A model generated the notes under the pieces. The model was given only the letters and a program-made list of their open reading frames with translations, made no database searches and was not told the DNA's origin. Below, piece after piece: positions 34,527-45,777 of a stretch of DNA of 64,000 nt. Where the stretch lies: assembly GCA_022410635.1 (NCBI GenBank), contig JAJVDF010000299.1, positions 718,214 through 782,213 on the forward strand, written 5' to 3'. The DNA comes from Tretioscincus oriximinensis (taxonomy: Eukaryota; Chordata; Lepidosauria; Squamata; Gymnophthalmidae). The position numbers and the translations under genes were made by a program. Position 1 is the stretch's first letter, and each line of letters starts with the position of its first letter.

Positions 34527-35160
34527 TGAGCCCTGGTTACGCATCTACTTTTAAACTTTTTCCAATCCTGAAAAATGAGCTTAATCTGGTCCTCCTCTCC
34601 CCCCTCCACCCCGGGTTTCCTCCCTGGGGGGAAAAAACAGAATAAACTAACTCTTCCCCTTTGAATAAAAGTTTAAAGGTAAAGTGCTGGTCGTATCTAA
34701 ATTTCAAAGCAGCTTCAGTTCCACTTTGGTCCTGTCTCCACTGAGCCTTCTTCTGGGCTTTATCTTGCAATAGAAGCCTGCCATCTACATGCTCTTGTAG
34801 ACTATGGCAGGCCCTGAATGGGATGCGGGTGGCTAAATTCTGTCCCAAGATACAAAAAGTTTGTGGTTTTTTGGAGCATGAAATTACTCTTCAGCAAGTG
34901 GCAAACAATTTTCTTTGGATATTTCCCAACTCTAGAAAAGCCACCTTTGGTTTAGACAAAGTAGAAATAGACTGAAGTTGGATTAAAACTGGACTGTGAC
35001 CAGGGCCTTAAGTGATATACTTTTTTGCTCCTGGTTACAACTTTAAAATTTTCATCACATTATCTTCAATCCAGAAGAATGAGTTTAAACTTGCTTTTAC
35101 TGGACTTAACCCCATTCTTTGGGACTGACGAAAGTTTAAAGTCTGGTCATGTCCAGAGGG
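34527..35160. mobile_element. Cluster of M2 and M1 mini-transposon pieces
   Basis: GAGCCCTGGTTACGCATCTA at 34529 and several CCTTTGG/GGTTTAGA blocks belong to M2; 34728-34853 is an M1 copy (ACTGAGCCTTCTTCTGGGC ... GACTATGGCAGGCCC); 34908-35012 ends GGATTAAAACTGGACTGTGA and CCAGGGCC (M2 end); a further M2 piece starts at 35030. Confidence 0.5.
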
Positions 35161-35457
35161 GACCTTTTGCCGAGAGGAGAGAAATTCANGTCTCCTGCTA
35201 CTTTTCCCTCCGTCCCCAGACTCAAATTGCAAGGATGCTAAGGGGAAAAGCCATTGTGTGGCTCCTTAAACTCCTCCAGAGTCCAGCCTTGGTACTTGAA
35301 CAGAGTCTCTGCGCTAATCCCCGTTTACTAGTGAAGAGGGTACGCTGAACTCATCCGCTTTTATTACTCCCATCTGTAGTCTGACTAGTGACGACGCTCA
35401 TTTCCTCTGAGTCCTGTACTGTACAGCAAGCAGATAGAACTTGCTGATCAGAAAAGA

Positions 35458-35540
35458 AACAACAGGGACGAGGAGGAGGGGAGGAGGAGGAGAGGAGAAA
35501 GGGAGAGGGGGGGAGGGAGAGGGAGAGGAGGAGGGGAGTG
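35458..35540. repeat. Purine-rich, G-run-dense tract
   Basis: About 80 bases of almost only A and G on the + strand with repeated GGAGGAGGGG and GGGGGGG runs, able to form G-quadruplex or triplex structures. Confidence 0.85.
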
Positions 35541-35559
35541 CCCACCCTCCTCCCCTGAG

Positions 35560-37225
35560 AAGCCATGTGTGGAAGAAGAGGTTGACTGTTGGTTAAGCAT
35601 AGCCCACATCTTTCCTACAATTGGAACAGAGCCATGGAGTCTCGCTGCCTTTGCAATGTGATTGTGCTTAAAACACTGCAGACCCATTTCGGTGTGGTGG
35701 GGCAAACCACGGTGGCGCTCAGCTTTCCTGTGGAAGGGAGTCCACTGGGGTTTGCTTATTCGGGGTACCCCCGGCTGCATCAGCATTCCCAAGAATGATC
35801 AGCCAGGAGAAAACTGCTGTCTGCTCCAGGGTTTTCCAGACTCTAGCCATGGAATAGCCCATTCTCACACCCAAGCAGACCCAGGTACAGACATGGGTTC
35901 AGAGCAGAACCACCAACCTTCACCAACCCTCATTCTTGAAGCCGAGGGGTGCAGCAGGGCTCCTTTCTCTGCTTCCTTCAGAGAAAAACGGGAAGGGAAC
36001 CAGTGGCAGGCTATAGGATGCAGAGTGTTGGAAGAGGGCGGCGATCCCCCAAAGTCCAAACGGACCTACTGATCTTCATGCTTGCCTGGCCATGGGAAAG
36101 CGTCTGTTATTCAAGGGCGGTGGCCTCTGATTCTAATACAGGAAATGAAGGGTTTTATTGGAGGATGGGTGGAGACCCTGTTCACATCCAAGCGCCATCT
36201 GCCTCTTCTCCATTCCCAGCCTCTGCTTTTTTGGGGAAAGTTGCATCGCCTGCCGTCATACCACCGTGGCTCACTGACCATTGTAGGCGCTGCTGCCAAG
36301 CCCACAGCCCGATAGAAAAGTCTGCTACCGAGGCAGGCATTAAAGCTCTGATCTGTGCTCAATTGCCACTCAGGCTGTATCCAGATGCCACTTATATTTG
36401 GGGATTCTGGAATAAAGCACTGTCTAGATTGCTTTGTTATGGAACAGCCACCCTTCTTTCCACAATATCTAGAGGATGCTGAAGGGTTCCCTGAATGCAG
36501 CTTCAGACTCTTCCGCGGCAGGGCTTCCCCACTGAAGGTCTGGAACATGCTGCGCGCTACTGCCCCCCTCCCTTTTGGCTTGGTTCAGCCTTGCGGCAGT
36601 GCCCGCCTCTTTCTTTGCTAGGCATCTCATGTCCCATTCAGGGCAAGCGGTTTGGCTGTGTGCCGGGCTGCTTCCCCTGGCCTTCGTGTTCCCTGGGCTT
36701 GCCCACACCTCCTTTGTGGACACCTCTGCATTTTTCTTGGCACAGGTTCAGAGTGCTTTGCGGTTATCTGCTTCTTAGGGAGGCTTGGGATCAGTCTGGG
36801 GACCCTCTGCTTTTCTACTGCAGAATCAACAATCAGTGGGTCAGAGGTCTGCTTCATGGAGATTTAATTCTGACCCAAAACTGACAGAGTATGTATGCAG
36901 CAGTTCAGAGCCCAGAAGGATAGGCTGATGCAGCAGGCAGCTTCTTCTTGGTAGAAGAAAAATGATCCACATGTTTGGTATTAGTCCATCAGGAAGGCCA
37001 TGCAGCTTTATTTACACAGGCCATAAGAATATAAAAATAGCAAAGAATATACTGGATCTTACATTTGGCTAAGTGAGCATCTCACATCTTCATAGCATGA
37101 AGACATCATACAGCATCAATTAAGAGTAAAAGCATCTTACCATCTGAGTGACTGGATCACTATGCATGCTCAGGAATGCAACTTAATATCAACATTCCAG
37201 CNTGCTCACGGGAAATATGCTCCAT
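35560..37225. other. Putative intronic DNA without recognised features
   Basis: Moderately GC-rich. Several open frames on both strands (for example 35949-36482 +, 36111-36548 -) show no known domain. An M3 fragment is likely near 36395-36475 (GGATTCTGGAATAAAGCACT). Confidence 0.4.
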
Positions 37226-37226
37226 T

Positions 37227-37680
37227 GCAGAGGTCTTGGTCACACCCACTTTCAGAAAGTGAGAACACACAAGCAAAGCTGTGAGCTATTTTCCTTTTGC
37301 ATTTTCTACTTCAGAGTTACATGCGTACTTTTCATCCAACTTCCATCCTGAAGAACCAGACTGAACTGCAAAATAGCGGTAATGTCCTCACTGAACCTTA
37401 TTCTGGGTTATAGCTCAGAATGGGAGCCTATCATAGTCTACATTGGCATGTGGTTGGTCAGGTTATGTACCAAGAAATAGCTGAGTCTAGGGCTCAGTGG
37501 GGACATGGTTTTTACTCTGGTTTAGGGGGCAGTTCTTCAGGACCGAAGGGGGATTAAAATACATTTCTGACTCTGGTCCTGGTTTATATAACGTAGAAAT
37601 AATTTTGCAATTTGCTGCTGTGTTTTTTTTTCATTCAGGAAGTGAAATGAAGAATTAAACATAGGTGTGACCAGGCCCCT
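37227..37680. mobile_element. M2 mini-transposon interrupted by an M1 copy
   Basis: Outer M2 ends: GTCTTGGTCACACCCACTTT (37229) and CATAGGTGTGACCAGGCCCC (to 37679). Inside, 37382-37510 is an M1 copy bounded by GTCCTCACTGAACCTTATTC and GGGCTCAGTGGGGACATGG. Confidence 0.65.
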
Positions 37681-38135
37681 AGAAAGGTAGAAGTGACCAC
37701 CTGATCTGAAAGTGGCTTTCTGTCCCTCTGCCTTACATATGTGTCTGGTTAGATTAGCCAAGCTGTGGGTCCCCTAGGAGAATAGTGGGGGGATACAGGT
37801 AAAGAAAGCTCTGGAATGATATAATGCCCTGAACTGTGGGGCAATTTGCTTGGAAAGCCAGTCCCAGGAAAGGGGATTAGAGGACTACAGTCTGAATATG
37901 GACTTGCTTCTAAGAAGGAAGAGTGCAAATTGTTCAGCATTTATATTCTTGGTCATCTAAAGAGTCAGAACTGGTGGACTGAGGCTTGGATGTTTCTGGG
38001 TATCACTGAATCAAGGTTGGCTTGGTAAGAACTTCTAGGGAGAGACTATTTAACTTGTAGTCCTCTGCTCTTCATGCTGTTTGCTTTATTGTTGAACTAC
38101 AATCACGCCCTTTGAGAAAGCTTATGTTGAGACAA

Positions 38136-38285
38136 AAGCCCTTTCCACCTTATTCCAGGTAATATCCTGGAATAGGAACCTCCCCCCATGCTAACATACT
38201 CTACAGCTGGCCCAGCATCTGTAATGATAAGCCTGTATTTCGGGACATAATTTGGAATAAGTCCGTAAACTGCCTTAGTGCCCTG
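38136..38285. mobile_element. Mini-transposon M1, diverged
   Basis: CCTTTCCACCTTATTCCAGG ... CCTGGAATAGGAACC ... GGACATAATTTGGAATAAGTC. Confidence 0.5.
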
Positions 38286-38981
38286 ATTCTCAACTGCAGC
38301 CTTCTGGTTCCTGAACTACATTTCCCATCCTTCCTTTGTGCCAGCCTAGTTCAAGAACATTTAGAACAACGCAGGGGATGTGGATTCCAGGCTGATTTGT
38401 CTAAAGGTTAAGCCAGTGGGTAGAAGGAAGCGAATGATCCCTGCTGCGTTATTGCTTTAAAACGTTTGCCTGAAACCACCAGGTCTGACATGCTTGGTGG
38501 CTGAAAGTGTTCCCAGGGTGGATTTCAATCACTGGGACAAATAATGTTTGCTGGGAACTACTCATGCTCTGCCCCATTCCCTCTCTAATAGATTATTAGC
38601 TGTTCCGTCACCCCCTAGGCTGTGGGGTCCCTTTGGGGATATATGTGCTTCTTCCTCCCTCCACCTCTTTCTGGTCCTGCCTGACAATTTAAGTGAAAAC
38701 GGCAAGGAAAGCAGGCACATGTGATTGAAGTAATGGAGGGAATAAAGAAAAGGGAGTGGGGGAATGATGGATCCGTAGTAAATACAGGCTTGTTCTTGAA
38801 TTCCTGGCACCAGAGTGTTGCTGCAGAGAGGAACTGTCTTGGGAACCACGCAGCAGACCTGATCCAAAAGCAAACTAGAAGAGAATTACCTAATCAGGCA
38901 TTTCCAACCTGGTGCCCTTCCATGATTCTGACTATAGTTGCTGCAGGCCTGATTTGACGGAAGTTGTGTTCTAAAACATCT

Positions 38982-39486
38982 GGGCCCTGGTCACACNTAT
39001 GTTTGACTCCAACTTCAGTCTACAGGCACGGATAGCTCAGTTGCTAAGGAATCCGTCTCTCGTCTGGGAGATCGGGTTTCGAAGCCCTGTGTTGGAAGTG
39101 GGGAGGGGTGAGCACCTTCCACTAGCCTGTAGCTCTAGCCAACCCAGCTATTCGAAAGCCTGAATTGCAAGAAATTGCAACTGACTGCAAGAAGATACAT
39201 GGGAACCACCATAGCCTGGTGGGGAAGATAGAATGGAAGCCTTCGGGCAAAATATATCCTTGTAAGCCGNTTTGAGTCCCTTTGAAAGGTGAGAAAAGCG
39301 GGGTATAAGAACCAAGTTCTTCTTCTTTATTGTCAGAGCAAACTGGCAAAATGCTTTCTTTCGGCATTCTCTAACCCACCTTCAGTTCAGATCACGTGGA
39401 AAGGAAATTGCCATTCACCTTGCGGCTGTGTTTTCCCAACCTGAGGGCTGAAGCTGGATTGAAACTTAGGTGTAACTCAGCCCTGG
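38982..39486. mobile_element. M2 mini-transposon split by a SINE
   Basis: Left end GGGCCCTGGTCACAC at 38982, right end GGATTGAAACTTAGGTGTAA plus CAGCCCTGG near 39485. The two halves are separated by the family A SINE at 39023-39329. Confidence 0.65.
39023..39329 (+). mobile_element. SINE family A, full length
   Basis: CAGGCACGGATAGCTCAGTT, CGTCTGGGAGATCGGGTTTC, GAAGCCC, body, GTAAGCCGNTTTGAGTCC, AAAGCGGGGTATAAGAACC, short CTTCTTC tail. Box A and box B are both intact. Confidence 0.9.
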
Positions 39487-39787
39487 AAGGAACCTCAGAA
39501 AAAAATTGCATAAGAAAGAAAACAAACCCCAAGCCCTAGCAAAGCACAGGTGGGCAAGATTGTTATAGATTTGCAGGCAATATTCTCTGGTCAACAGCGG
39601 GCTTCGGGATATCCATTTAGGCAGAACAGAACAGCTGCTGAGCAATCTGTACAGCCTCTTGGCCCCTTGTGTCTCTTCCTGCTGTTGCTCTGCTTGGGTC
39701 TCTTGGGCAATGGGGCTTTATAATCATAGCTAATTGTGGAAAGGAACTGGAAGCANAGACGCCTGTGTAGCAAGAGTGCTGGAAGTA

Positions 39788-40245
39788 AGGTTATCAGATA
39801 AAAGCAGGGCAGGAATGCTTGCAAAAAAGAAGCAATTTCTGCTGAAATGTCATCTTTTATGCACTTATTAGTGGAATTAGCCTGTTGTATTACGGTTATG
39901 CAACAGGCTCTAGCCCCTCCCACTCCCTCCCTTGCTCTCTCCATCCCTCTTTGTTTCATTCCTTCTTTCTTTCTGTTTTCTAATCCTTCCNGCTTCCTTT
40001 CCTTCCTAGTACTGGCCCCTGGGGTATTCCACATCTTTCCACCCAAGAAACTGTCCATTTATCACTTCCTTCTGATTTCTGGCTTTTAGCTACTTCCTAA
40101 CCCAGAACTCTTGTCTCCGGAGCCTGCCAAAGTTCCGAGCCCTGTCATTGGTCATTATACTTCGGAATGTTGAACTCTCCCACAAGCCTTTTATTTCTCA
40201 TGACTAATGATGTAAAACCCTTGTCCTGCTTTTATCTGATAAGCT
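39788..40245. mobile_element. Inverted-repeat element hosting a Helitron
   Basis: TAAGGTTATCAGATAAAAGC AGGGCAGG on the left; GTCCTGCTTTTATCTGATAA GCTTA on the right, its near-exact reverse complement. Helitron copy 2 fills most of the interior. Single-ended relatives may lie near 13.7, 17.6, 26.1 and 58.0 kb (ATTAAAGATGCAGGACTC text). Confidence 0.6.
39868..40203 (-). mobile_element. Non-autonomous Helitron-like element, copy 2
   Basis: Read on the - strand: starts near TCATGAGAAATAAAAGGCTT, shares CCAATGACAGGGCTCGG, GGAGACAAGAGTTCTGGG and TTTCTTGGGTGGAAAGATG, has a GGAA-rich core, a stem-loop with perfect 8-base arms (39880-39887, 39901-39908), then TAATTCCACTAA followed by T. The exact 5' base is uncertain. 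Confidence 0.7.
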
Positions 40246-40431
40246 TAGGTGGAAGAAGTAAGTTGGGGGAATCAAAAGAGTCCACTTGCTCAATGTCTCC
40301 ATTGGAAAATCTTGTATTTTCAGTATACNAGGATTTGCTTCTCTGCAGTTTCTCCACCCTGTGAAGTTAATACACACTTTTTTGGGTGGGTTTTTAGCTT
40401 TAATGGATATAGAAAGAGGAATTTTTCACTA

Positions 40432-40754
40432 GGGGCACGCGGATAGCTCAGTCGCTTAGGAATTCGTCTCTCGCCTGGGAGATCNGGTTTCGAAGCCCTG
40501 TGTGGGATGTGGGGAGGGGTGAGCACCTTCCACTAGCCTGTAGCTCTAGCCAACCCAGCTATTCGAAAGCATGAATTGCAAGAAATTGCAATTGACTGCA
40601 AGTAGATACATGGGAACCACCATAACCTGGTGGGGAAGATAGAATGGAAGCCTTCGGGCAAAATATATCCTTGTAAGCCGCTTTGTGTCCCTTTGAAAGG
40701 TGAGAAAAGCGGGGTATAAGAACCAAGTTCTTCTTCTCCTTCTCCTTCTCCTTC
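40432..40754 (+). mobile_element. SINE family A running into an assembly gap
   Basis: Head GCACGCGGATAGCTCAGTCG, intact box B region, body and tail AAAGCGGGGTATAAGAACC, then TTCTTCTCCTTCTCC repeat up to the N run. Confidence 0.9.
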
Positions 40755-41146
40755 NNNNNNNNNNNNNNNNNNNNNNNNNNNNNNNNNNNNNNNNNNNNNN
40801 NNNNNNNNNNNNNNNNNNNNNNNNNNNNNNNNNNNNNNNNNNNNNNNNNNNNNNNNNNNNNNNNNNNNNNNNNNNNNNNNNNNNNNNNNNNNNNNNNNNN
40901 NNNNNNNNNNNNNNNNNNNNNNNNNNNNNNNNNNNNNNNNNNNNNNNNNNNNNNNNNNNNNNNNNNNNNNNNNNNNNNNNNNNNNNNNNNNNNNNNNNNN
41001 NNNNNNNNNNNNNNNNNNNNNNNNNNNNNNNNNNNNNNNNNNNNNNNNNNNNNNNNNNNNNNNNNNNNNNNNNNNNNNNNNNNNNNNNNNNNNNNNNNNN
41101 NNNNNNNNNNNNNNNNNNNNNNNNNNNNNNNNNNNNNNNNNNNNNN
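40755..41146. other. Assembly gap (392 N)
   Basis: The gap starts inside the microsatellite tail of a SINE, so it probably marks an unassembled long CTT/CTC-type repeat. Open frames across it are artefacts. Confidence 0.98.
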
Positions 41147-42050
41147 AGGGCAGATTACAGCAGTGGAAATAAAATAGACAGAGAATAATGACAGAATAAC
41201 ACATAAGTCTTTGTGATGGGCCCACAGGGTGTGAAAAGTACTTCTCTCGGTCTTCTGCGTGCAGGTCAGTTGATTGGCTATTTTGCGCATCTAATTTGTC
41301 TAGCAAGCATTTTTTCCCTTCTTGCATCTGCTTATAACACTGCAGGCTGGCTAGCTGGGGAACAGTTGGATGGACATGAGTATTTTCTGTGGCTTGGGAT
41401 TGGCTGAGAAGGCATTTTGGGTCCCTCCCATCTCTTAGGAATCCATGAATAAAAAGCAACTGGGTCTTGCTTGGCTCTGCAGCTTCTCTGTAATCCCTTC
41501 GTGTGGTACACGTGGAGAATGGCTGGCAGAATTGCAGATGTCAGGATTCTGTCCCCACTGCAGTACAATGATGTAACTTTTTCAGTCCATTGTGGGGACT
41601 TTTTCTCCCCCGTGTGGTTAAAAGTCCAGCAAGCACCTGATGCAACCCAAGTGGCATTGTTAACAGAGCTGGCAGAAGTGTAAATCAGATGATTTGGAGG
41701 TTTGCCAGCAGCAACGATGTGAGATGCTAACTTGATTCACTTTGTCCGTGGCTCACGGGCCAAGATGCAGCAGCCTCCGTATCATGTGATTTTTAGACAT
41801 TTTCTCTCTACGTCGTCCTTGTTGCCAGTTTCTGGAAGCAGGGCGGGACCCTGTTTTCAGTGACGATCCATCTCTTTTACCACTTGGCTTTGATTTGCTT
41901 GGTTCACTGAAGCAGAAACGAAAGCTAGGCGATCCATAAAAATTCTATTAAGATGAAAATTACTTACCCAAACAAGTACTGGGGTAGCACAAATCTGCAC
42001 TAAGCTCTAAGTGGTTCGTTTATTGGCTTCCCATTCACGATTGAGACTCG
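41147..42050. other. Putative intronic DNA, no feature recognised
   Basis: No repeat family, domain or splice-bounded frame identified. Confidence 0.45.
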
Positions 42051-42052
42051 GA

Positions 42053-42230
42053 CCCTTTCTTCACTTGGATTTATTCTGGATTATATCTTGGAATAAGGAC
42101 CTTTCATCCATATACTTCTGCGGGCTATGGGATACTCTAGTTGAGGTTGGCCATAATTCGCACTAGCATGCTGAAATCAGGGCTGTATTTTGACATATAT
42201 TCTAGAATAAGCTTCAGGGCAATGGAGAGT
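42053..42230. mobile_element. Mini-transposon M1, long diverged copy
   Basis: CACTTGGATTTATTCTGGAT ... TTCTAGAATAAGCTTCAGGG with GCGGGCTATGGGATACTCT inside. Confidence 0.5.
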
Positions 42231-42344
42231 TGTTCCTGCCTTTGAAACACTGGTTGGTCCAAAGCACTTGACACTGTGTGTGCGCTGAACTACTCATACA
42301 CACTGGGCAGGGAAGTTCGCATGTGGCAGCTCTGCTGCCACCCA

Positions 42345-42632
42345 ATAGCTTAGTTGTGTAAGTGCCTGTCTTTCATCTGAGAGATCGGGTTTCGAGGCCC
42401 TGTGTTAGATGTGGAGAGGGGTGAGCGCACTCTACTAGCCTTCAGCCCTAGCCAACCCATCTATTCAAAAGTAAGAATTGCAAGAAATTGCAACAGACTG
42501 CGGCTAGATAAATGGGAATCACCACAGCGTGGTGGGGAAGATAGAATGTTAGCCTTTGGCAAAAAATACCCTTGTAAGCCACTTTGAATCCTTTGGAAAG
42601 GTGAGAAAAGTGGAGGATAAGAACCCACTTCT
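42345..42632 (+). mobile_element. SINE family A, old copy
   Basis: AATAGCTTAGTTG (decayed box A), GAGAGATCGGGTTTCGAGGC (box B), body, GTAAGCCACTTTGAATCC, AAAGTGGAGGATAAGAACCC. Confidence 0.8.
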
Positions 42633-42857
42633 TCTTTTTCTTCTTGTTCTTCTTGTTCTTCTTGTTCTTCTTGTTCTTCTTGTTCTTCTTGTTCTTCTTG
42701 TTCTTCTTGTTCTTCTTGTTCTTGTTGTTCTTGTTGTTCTTGTTCTTCTTGTTCTTCTTGTTCTTCTTGTTCTTTTTGTTCTTCTTGTAATTGTTCTTGT
42801 TCTTGTTCTTCTTGTTCTTTTTCTTGTTCTTCTTCTTTTTCTTCTTCTTCTTCTTAG
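42630..42857. repeat. (TTCTTG)n hexanucleotide array from a SINE tail
   Basis: About 225 bases, mostly TTCTTG hexamers flanked by plain TTC triplets at both ends; the interrupted unit spread through the array. Leu/Val-rich and Lys/Asn-rich frames across it are repeat translations. Confidence 0.95.
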
Positions 42858-43136
42858 TCATCATCTCCTGGTTCACTACTGGCAGCAGGTCTTAGTTTGT
42901 TCCAGAAAGGAGTCTAAAAGGCTTGCTGCCCACATGTCTTGGCTTGTGTTAATCTAGAATAACATATGGACAGCAGGCCCTTAGACCCCTCTCTGGAACA
43001 AAATAAAACCTACTCCAATTTGAACTAGAATCCTCTTATCCAAAATAACTGTAATACTAATCAGTACTATGTCTGTAGCGGTGCTATTTGTTCCATATCA
43101 AGCAGTGATACATCCACATGTATACTGACTCGTAGG

Positions 43137-43231
43137 CCCTGTCCCCACTGAGCATTTGGGGCCTTCCATAGTCTATGCAGGCATGTGGATGGCTAAATTC
43201 TATACTGGAATATAACTCAGTGGGGACAGGG
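43137..43231. mobile_element. Mini-transposon M1, cleanest copy (95 bp)
   Basis: Perfect 16-base terminal inverted repeats: CCCTGTCCCCACTGAG at 43137-43152 and its complement at 43216-43231. Interior CCATAGTCTATGCAGGCATG. Confidence 0.8.
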
Positions 43232-43239
43232 TGTGAGTA

Positions 43240-44570
43240 AGCATGAATGTACCTGCAACAGATGTGTGCTTAAACCTGTCTTGCTTCTAATGCATATATG
43301 CACTGCTACGATTAATCTGGCTCAAGCAAATCCAGATTTACTAGTCCATACGTAGGCATGTTAAATACATAAAGGATCTGGATATTGCTGAGAGAATCTC
43401 TATATTGTCACTGCTAAGGCCTCTAAATATGTCTTTTTAAACTGATCAAAGTGCCTAATCCTCAAGGCTTCTGAGATAAAGTTGAAACTCTTAGTAAACC
43501 AGAGTGAAAAACGGTGAATCTGGTTTTATAAAAAGACTTATCTTGGCTACGTTCTTAACCTTGATAAACCCTAAAATGTATCACTACTTTTCATAAGGAC
43601 CGATGCAAGTTTTCCCCACAGCTGATTTTCAGAGCAAGAATCCTGTCAATTGCGTACAACATGTCCACCAACTGTAGTTTAGCATCTGTTACATTCTTGG
43701 AAATGATACTCAATTTGCATTAATTACATGTAACTACGGTGTGCCCGTGATTTGGCTACGTTTTTGCCATGGCCTTGAGCACTACTGAGCAACTTTCTCA
43801 ACGCTGACTTTCAGGACAAGGGGAAGAGAGACAAAATGCCAAGGAAACTCCCTCCGGGATAGTCCGGAGCTGAACTATCCCCAGTCTCTCTCGCCACCCT
43901 CAGGAGCAATTCTGGTTGCAAATGAAGCTCTGCCTGTTGTTGCTTTTCCCACGTGAGGAGGAAATTGTAGCTAATGCTTCATTTCAGCTGATTGATTTCT
44001 CCTTAATACCGGCATAAAGTTAATAGAGGAGAGCAGAGCTGTGATTAAGCTATATAGCCCCAGCCGCTTGACTTAGTTTGATTGAATCTCTGTTCTTTAC
44101 AAATATAATCAAAGAGGCCTGAAACTTGCACTGGATGAGCAAAGCTGTTAATGGTAAAGGAGAAGGGAAGGAGGGAGCGAGGGATGAAAGACGTGAATGA
44201 ACAGCTTACAGACCAGCACCTGGTATTACATTGCAGGCTGTAATGGAACTGCTTAGACCTTGGGATATTTTTGCTCTTACTGCATTAGCCTGATCCTCAG
44301 CGCCCATTTCCTGAATCCATCATAGAGCAGGGGCCAGTCTCGTTGCAGGGTGGAACTTGTCTGTACATCAGTCTTCAGGTCTCTGGATCTTCATGTGTGC
44401 AGATCTTTAAATGTCTGAATATTGGTCTCTTTTTTAAAAAAAAAAAATATGCAGTTCTTTAGAGCACTATTTCCCATTGTGATTGGATGAAAACATGTTT
44501 CCTCATCCAATTGGGTTGAAGGTTGAGTCAGTTTGCGTCTGTATGGACTGAAAGCCTAAAGAATGGTATC
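43240..44570. other. Putative intronic DNA, no feature recognised
   Basis: Stop-dense, no repeat identified. Parts are moderately GC-rich (43800-44230) and could include conserved noncoding sequence, which cannot be judged without comparison. Confidence 0.4.
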
Positions 44571-44574
44571 TCTC

Positions 44575-44985
44575 ATAAGAACATAAGAAGAGCCATACTG
44601 AATCGGGCCAGAGCCCTTCTAATCCAGCATTCTATCTCACACAGAGGCCCACCAGTTGTACTTGGGCAATCTGAACAGAAGAAAGCAAAATATGCACCTG
44701 TTCTCGACTCCCTGCAAATAGTATTTCAGGAGTACTGCCTGTTGCTCCATCCCAGAGGCAGCATCCAGACATCCATCCTAGTAGCCATTTATACCCTTGG
44801 TTCCATAAATTTGTCTAATCCTGTCTTGAAGCTATCCAGGCTGATACCTACCATCACCTCTTCTAGAAGTAAATTCTTCAGGCCGATGACCCTCTGGGTG
44901 AAAAAATACTTTCGTCTGTTCTCACTCTTCTGCCCATCAGTTTCAAGGAATGTTCCCTGGTCTTAGTGCTTTGTGAGATAGCCCA
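44575..44985 (-). mobile_element. CR1 LINE 3' end
   Basis: Tail CATAAGAACATAAGAAGAGC at 44576, then the antisense of the CR1 C-terminal coding region (CCGATGACCCTCTGGGTG is antisense to the TQRVIG segment). Very similar to the 2.2 kb and 47.9 kb copies. Confidence 0.85.
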
Positions 44986-45777
44986 TGCTGCTCCAACCAC
45001 TGTGGGCCAGGTGTGGAGCACTTTCACGTCCTTCATGATTTAAGAGAAAGTTAGAAACGGGGTAGAATTAATGAAGATACTGCAAGCACTATGGGGTGTG
45101 AGTGTTCCTATCAGTTGGCTTGCTGAAAAAATCTTCAAGTAAAACTGTGAATATACAATAATTTCCTAAATTCAAGGGAGGTTAAGGATTCACCCAGACT
45201 GCTACCTTTTGTAGTATTTATGTATATCACACTATAGAGGACCTGTGTCCCTCAAGCACAAAGAAACTGTCCCTCATCCCTATAAAATCAAGTCTCTTTT
45301 CCATAAAATCCTGCCATGAATCCTAGCTTGTAATTGGCTTTTTTAAACCCTGTTCTGATTGGCTGTTGGTTTCCACTGTTCCTGGAAAAGGAGAAATCTC
45401 ACTAAATTTTCCCAATTTGGGGGAGGCTGTTAGGATTTTTTTCTGCTCACCATCACTGTTTTTTCCTTTGTTAACATATGCAGCTTTTCAACCTTCTGTA
45501 GCCTTCTTTCTTATGGAAAGTCAGGCAAAGAATCTTGGAGCCGGGCTGGAGGTTTAGGTAGCTCTTGCAAGAAACGTCCATATAGTGCAAAGACAGGACA
45601 TAGCATAAAGCTGCATAAAAATACTAGGAAAAAAGTACAATAATTGATCTTTCTAATACTACTACTGCTGGATCCCTGCAATCACATATGGTAAATCCCC
45701 CATAACCACACTATTACAGCATGAAAAAAGCACGTATTTGAATGCACCTTAAAGTTAACAGAAATGCTTGGGGAGGA

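Noticed and set aside
40533..41459. 308-codon ORF on the - strand
   Set aside because: Spans the N gap; the visible ends are SINE and microsatellite sequence.
42448..42957. Lys/Asn-rich and Leu/Val-rich ORFs
   Set aside because: Both are the two strands of the (TTCTTG)n repeat.
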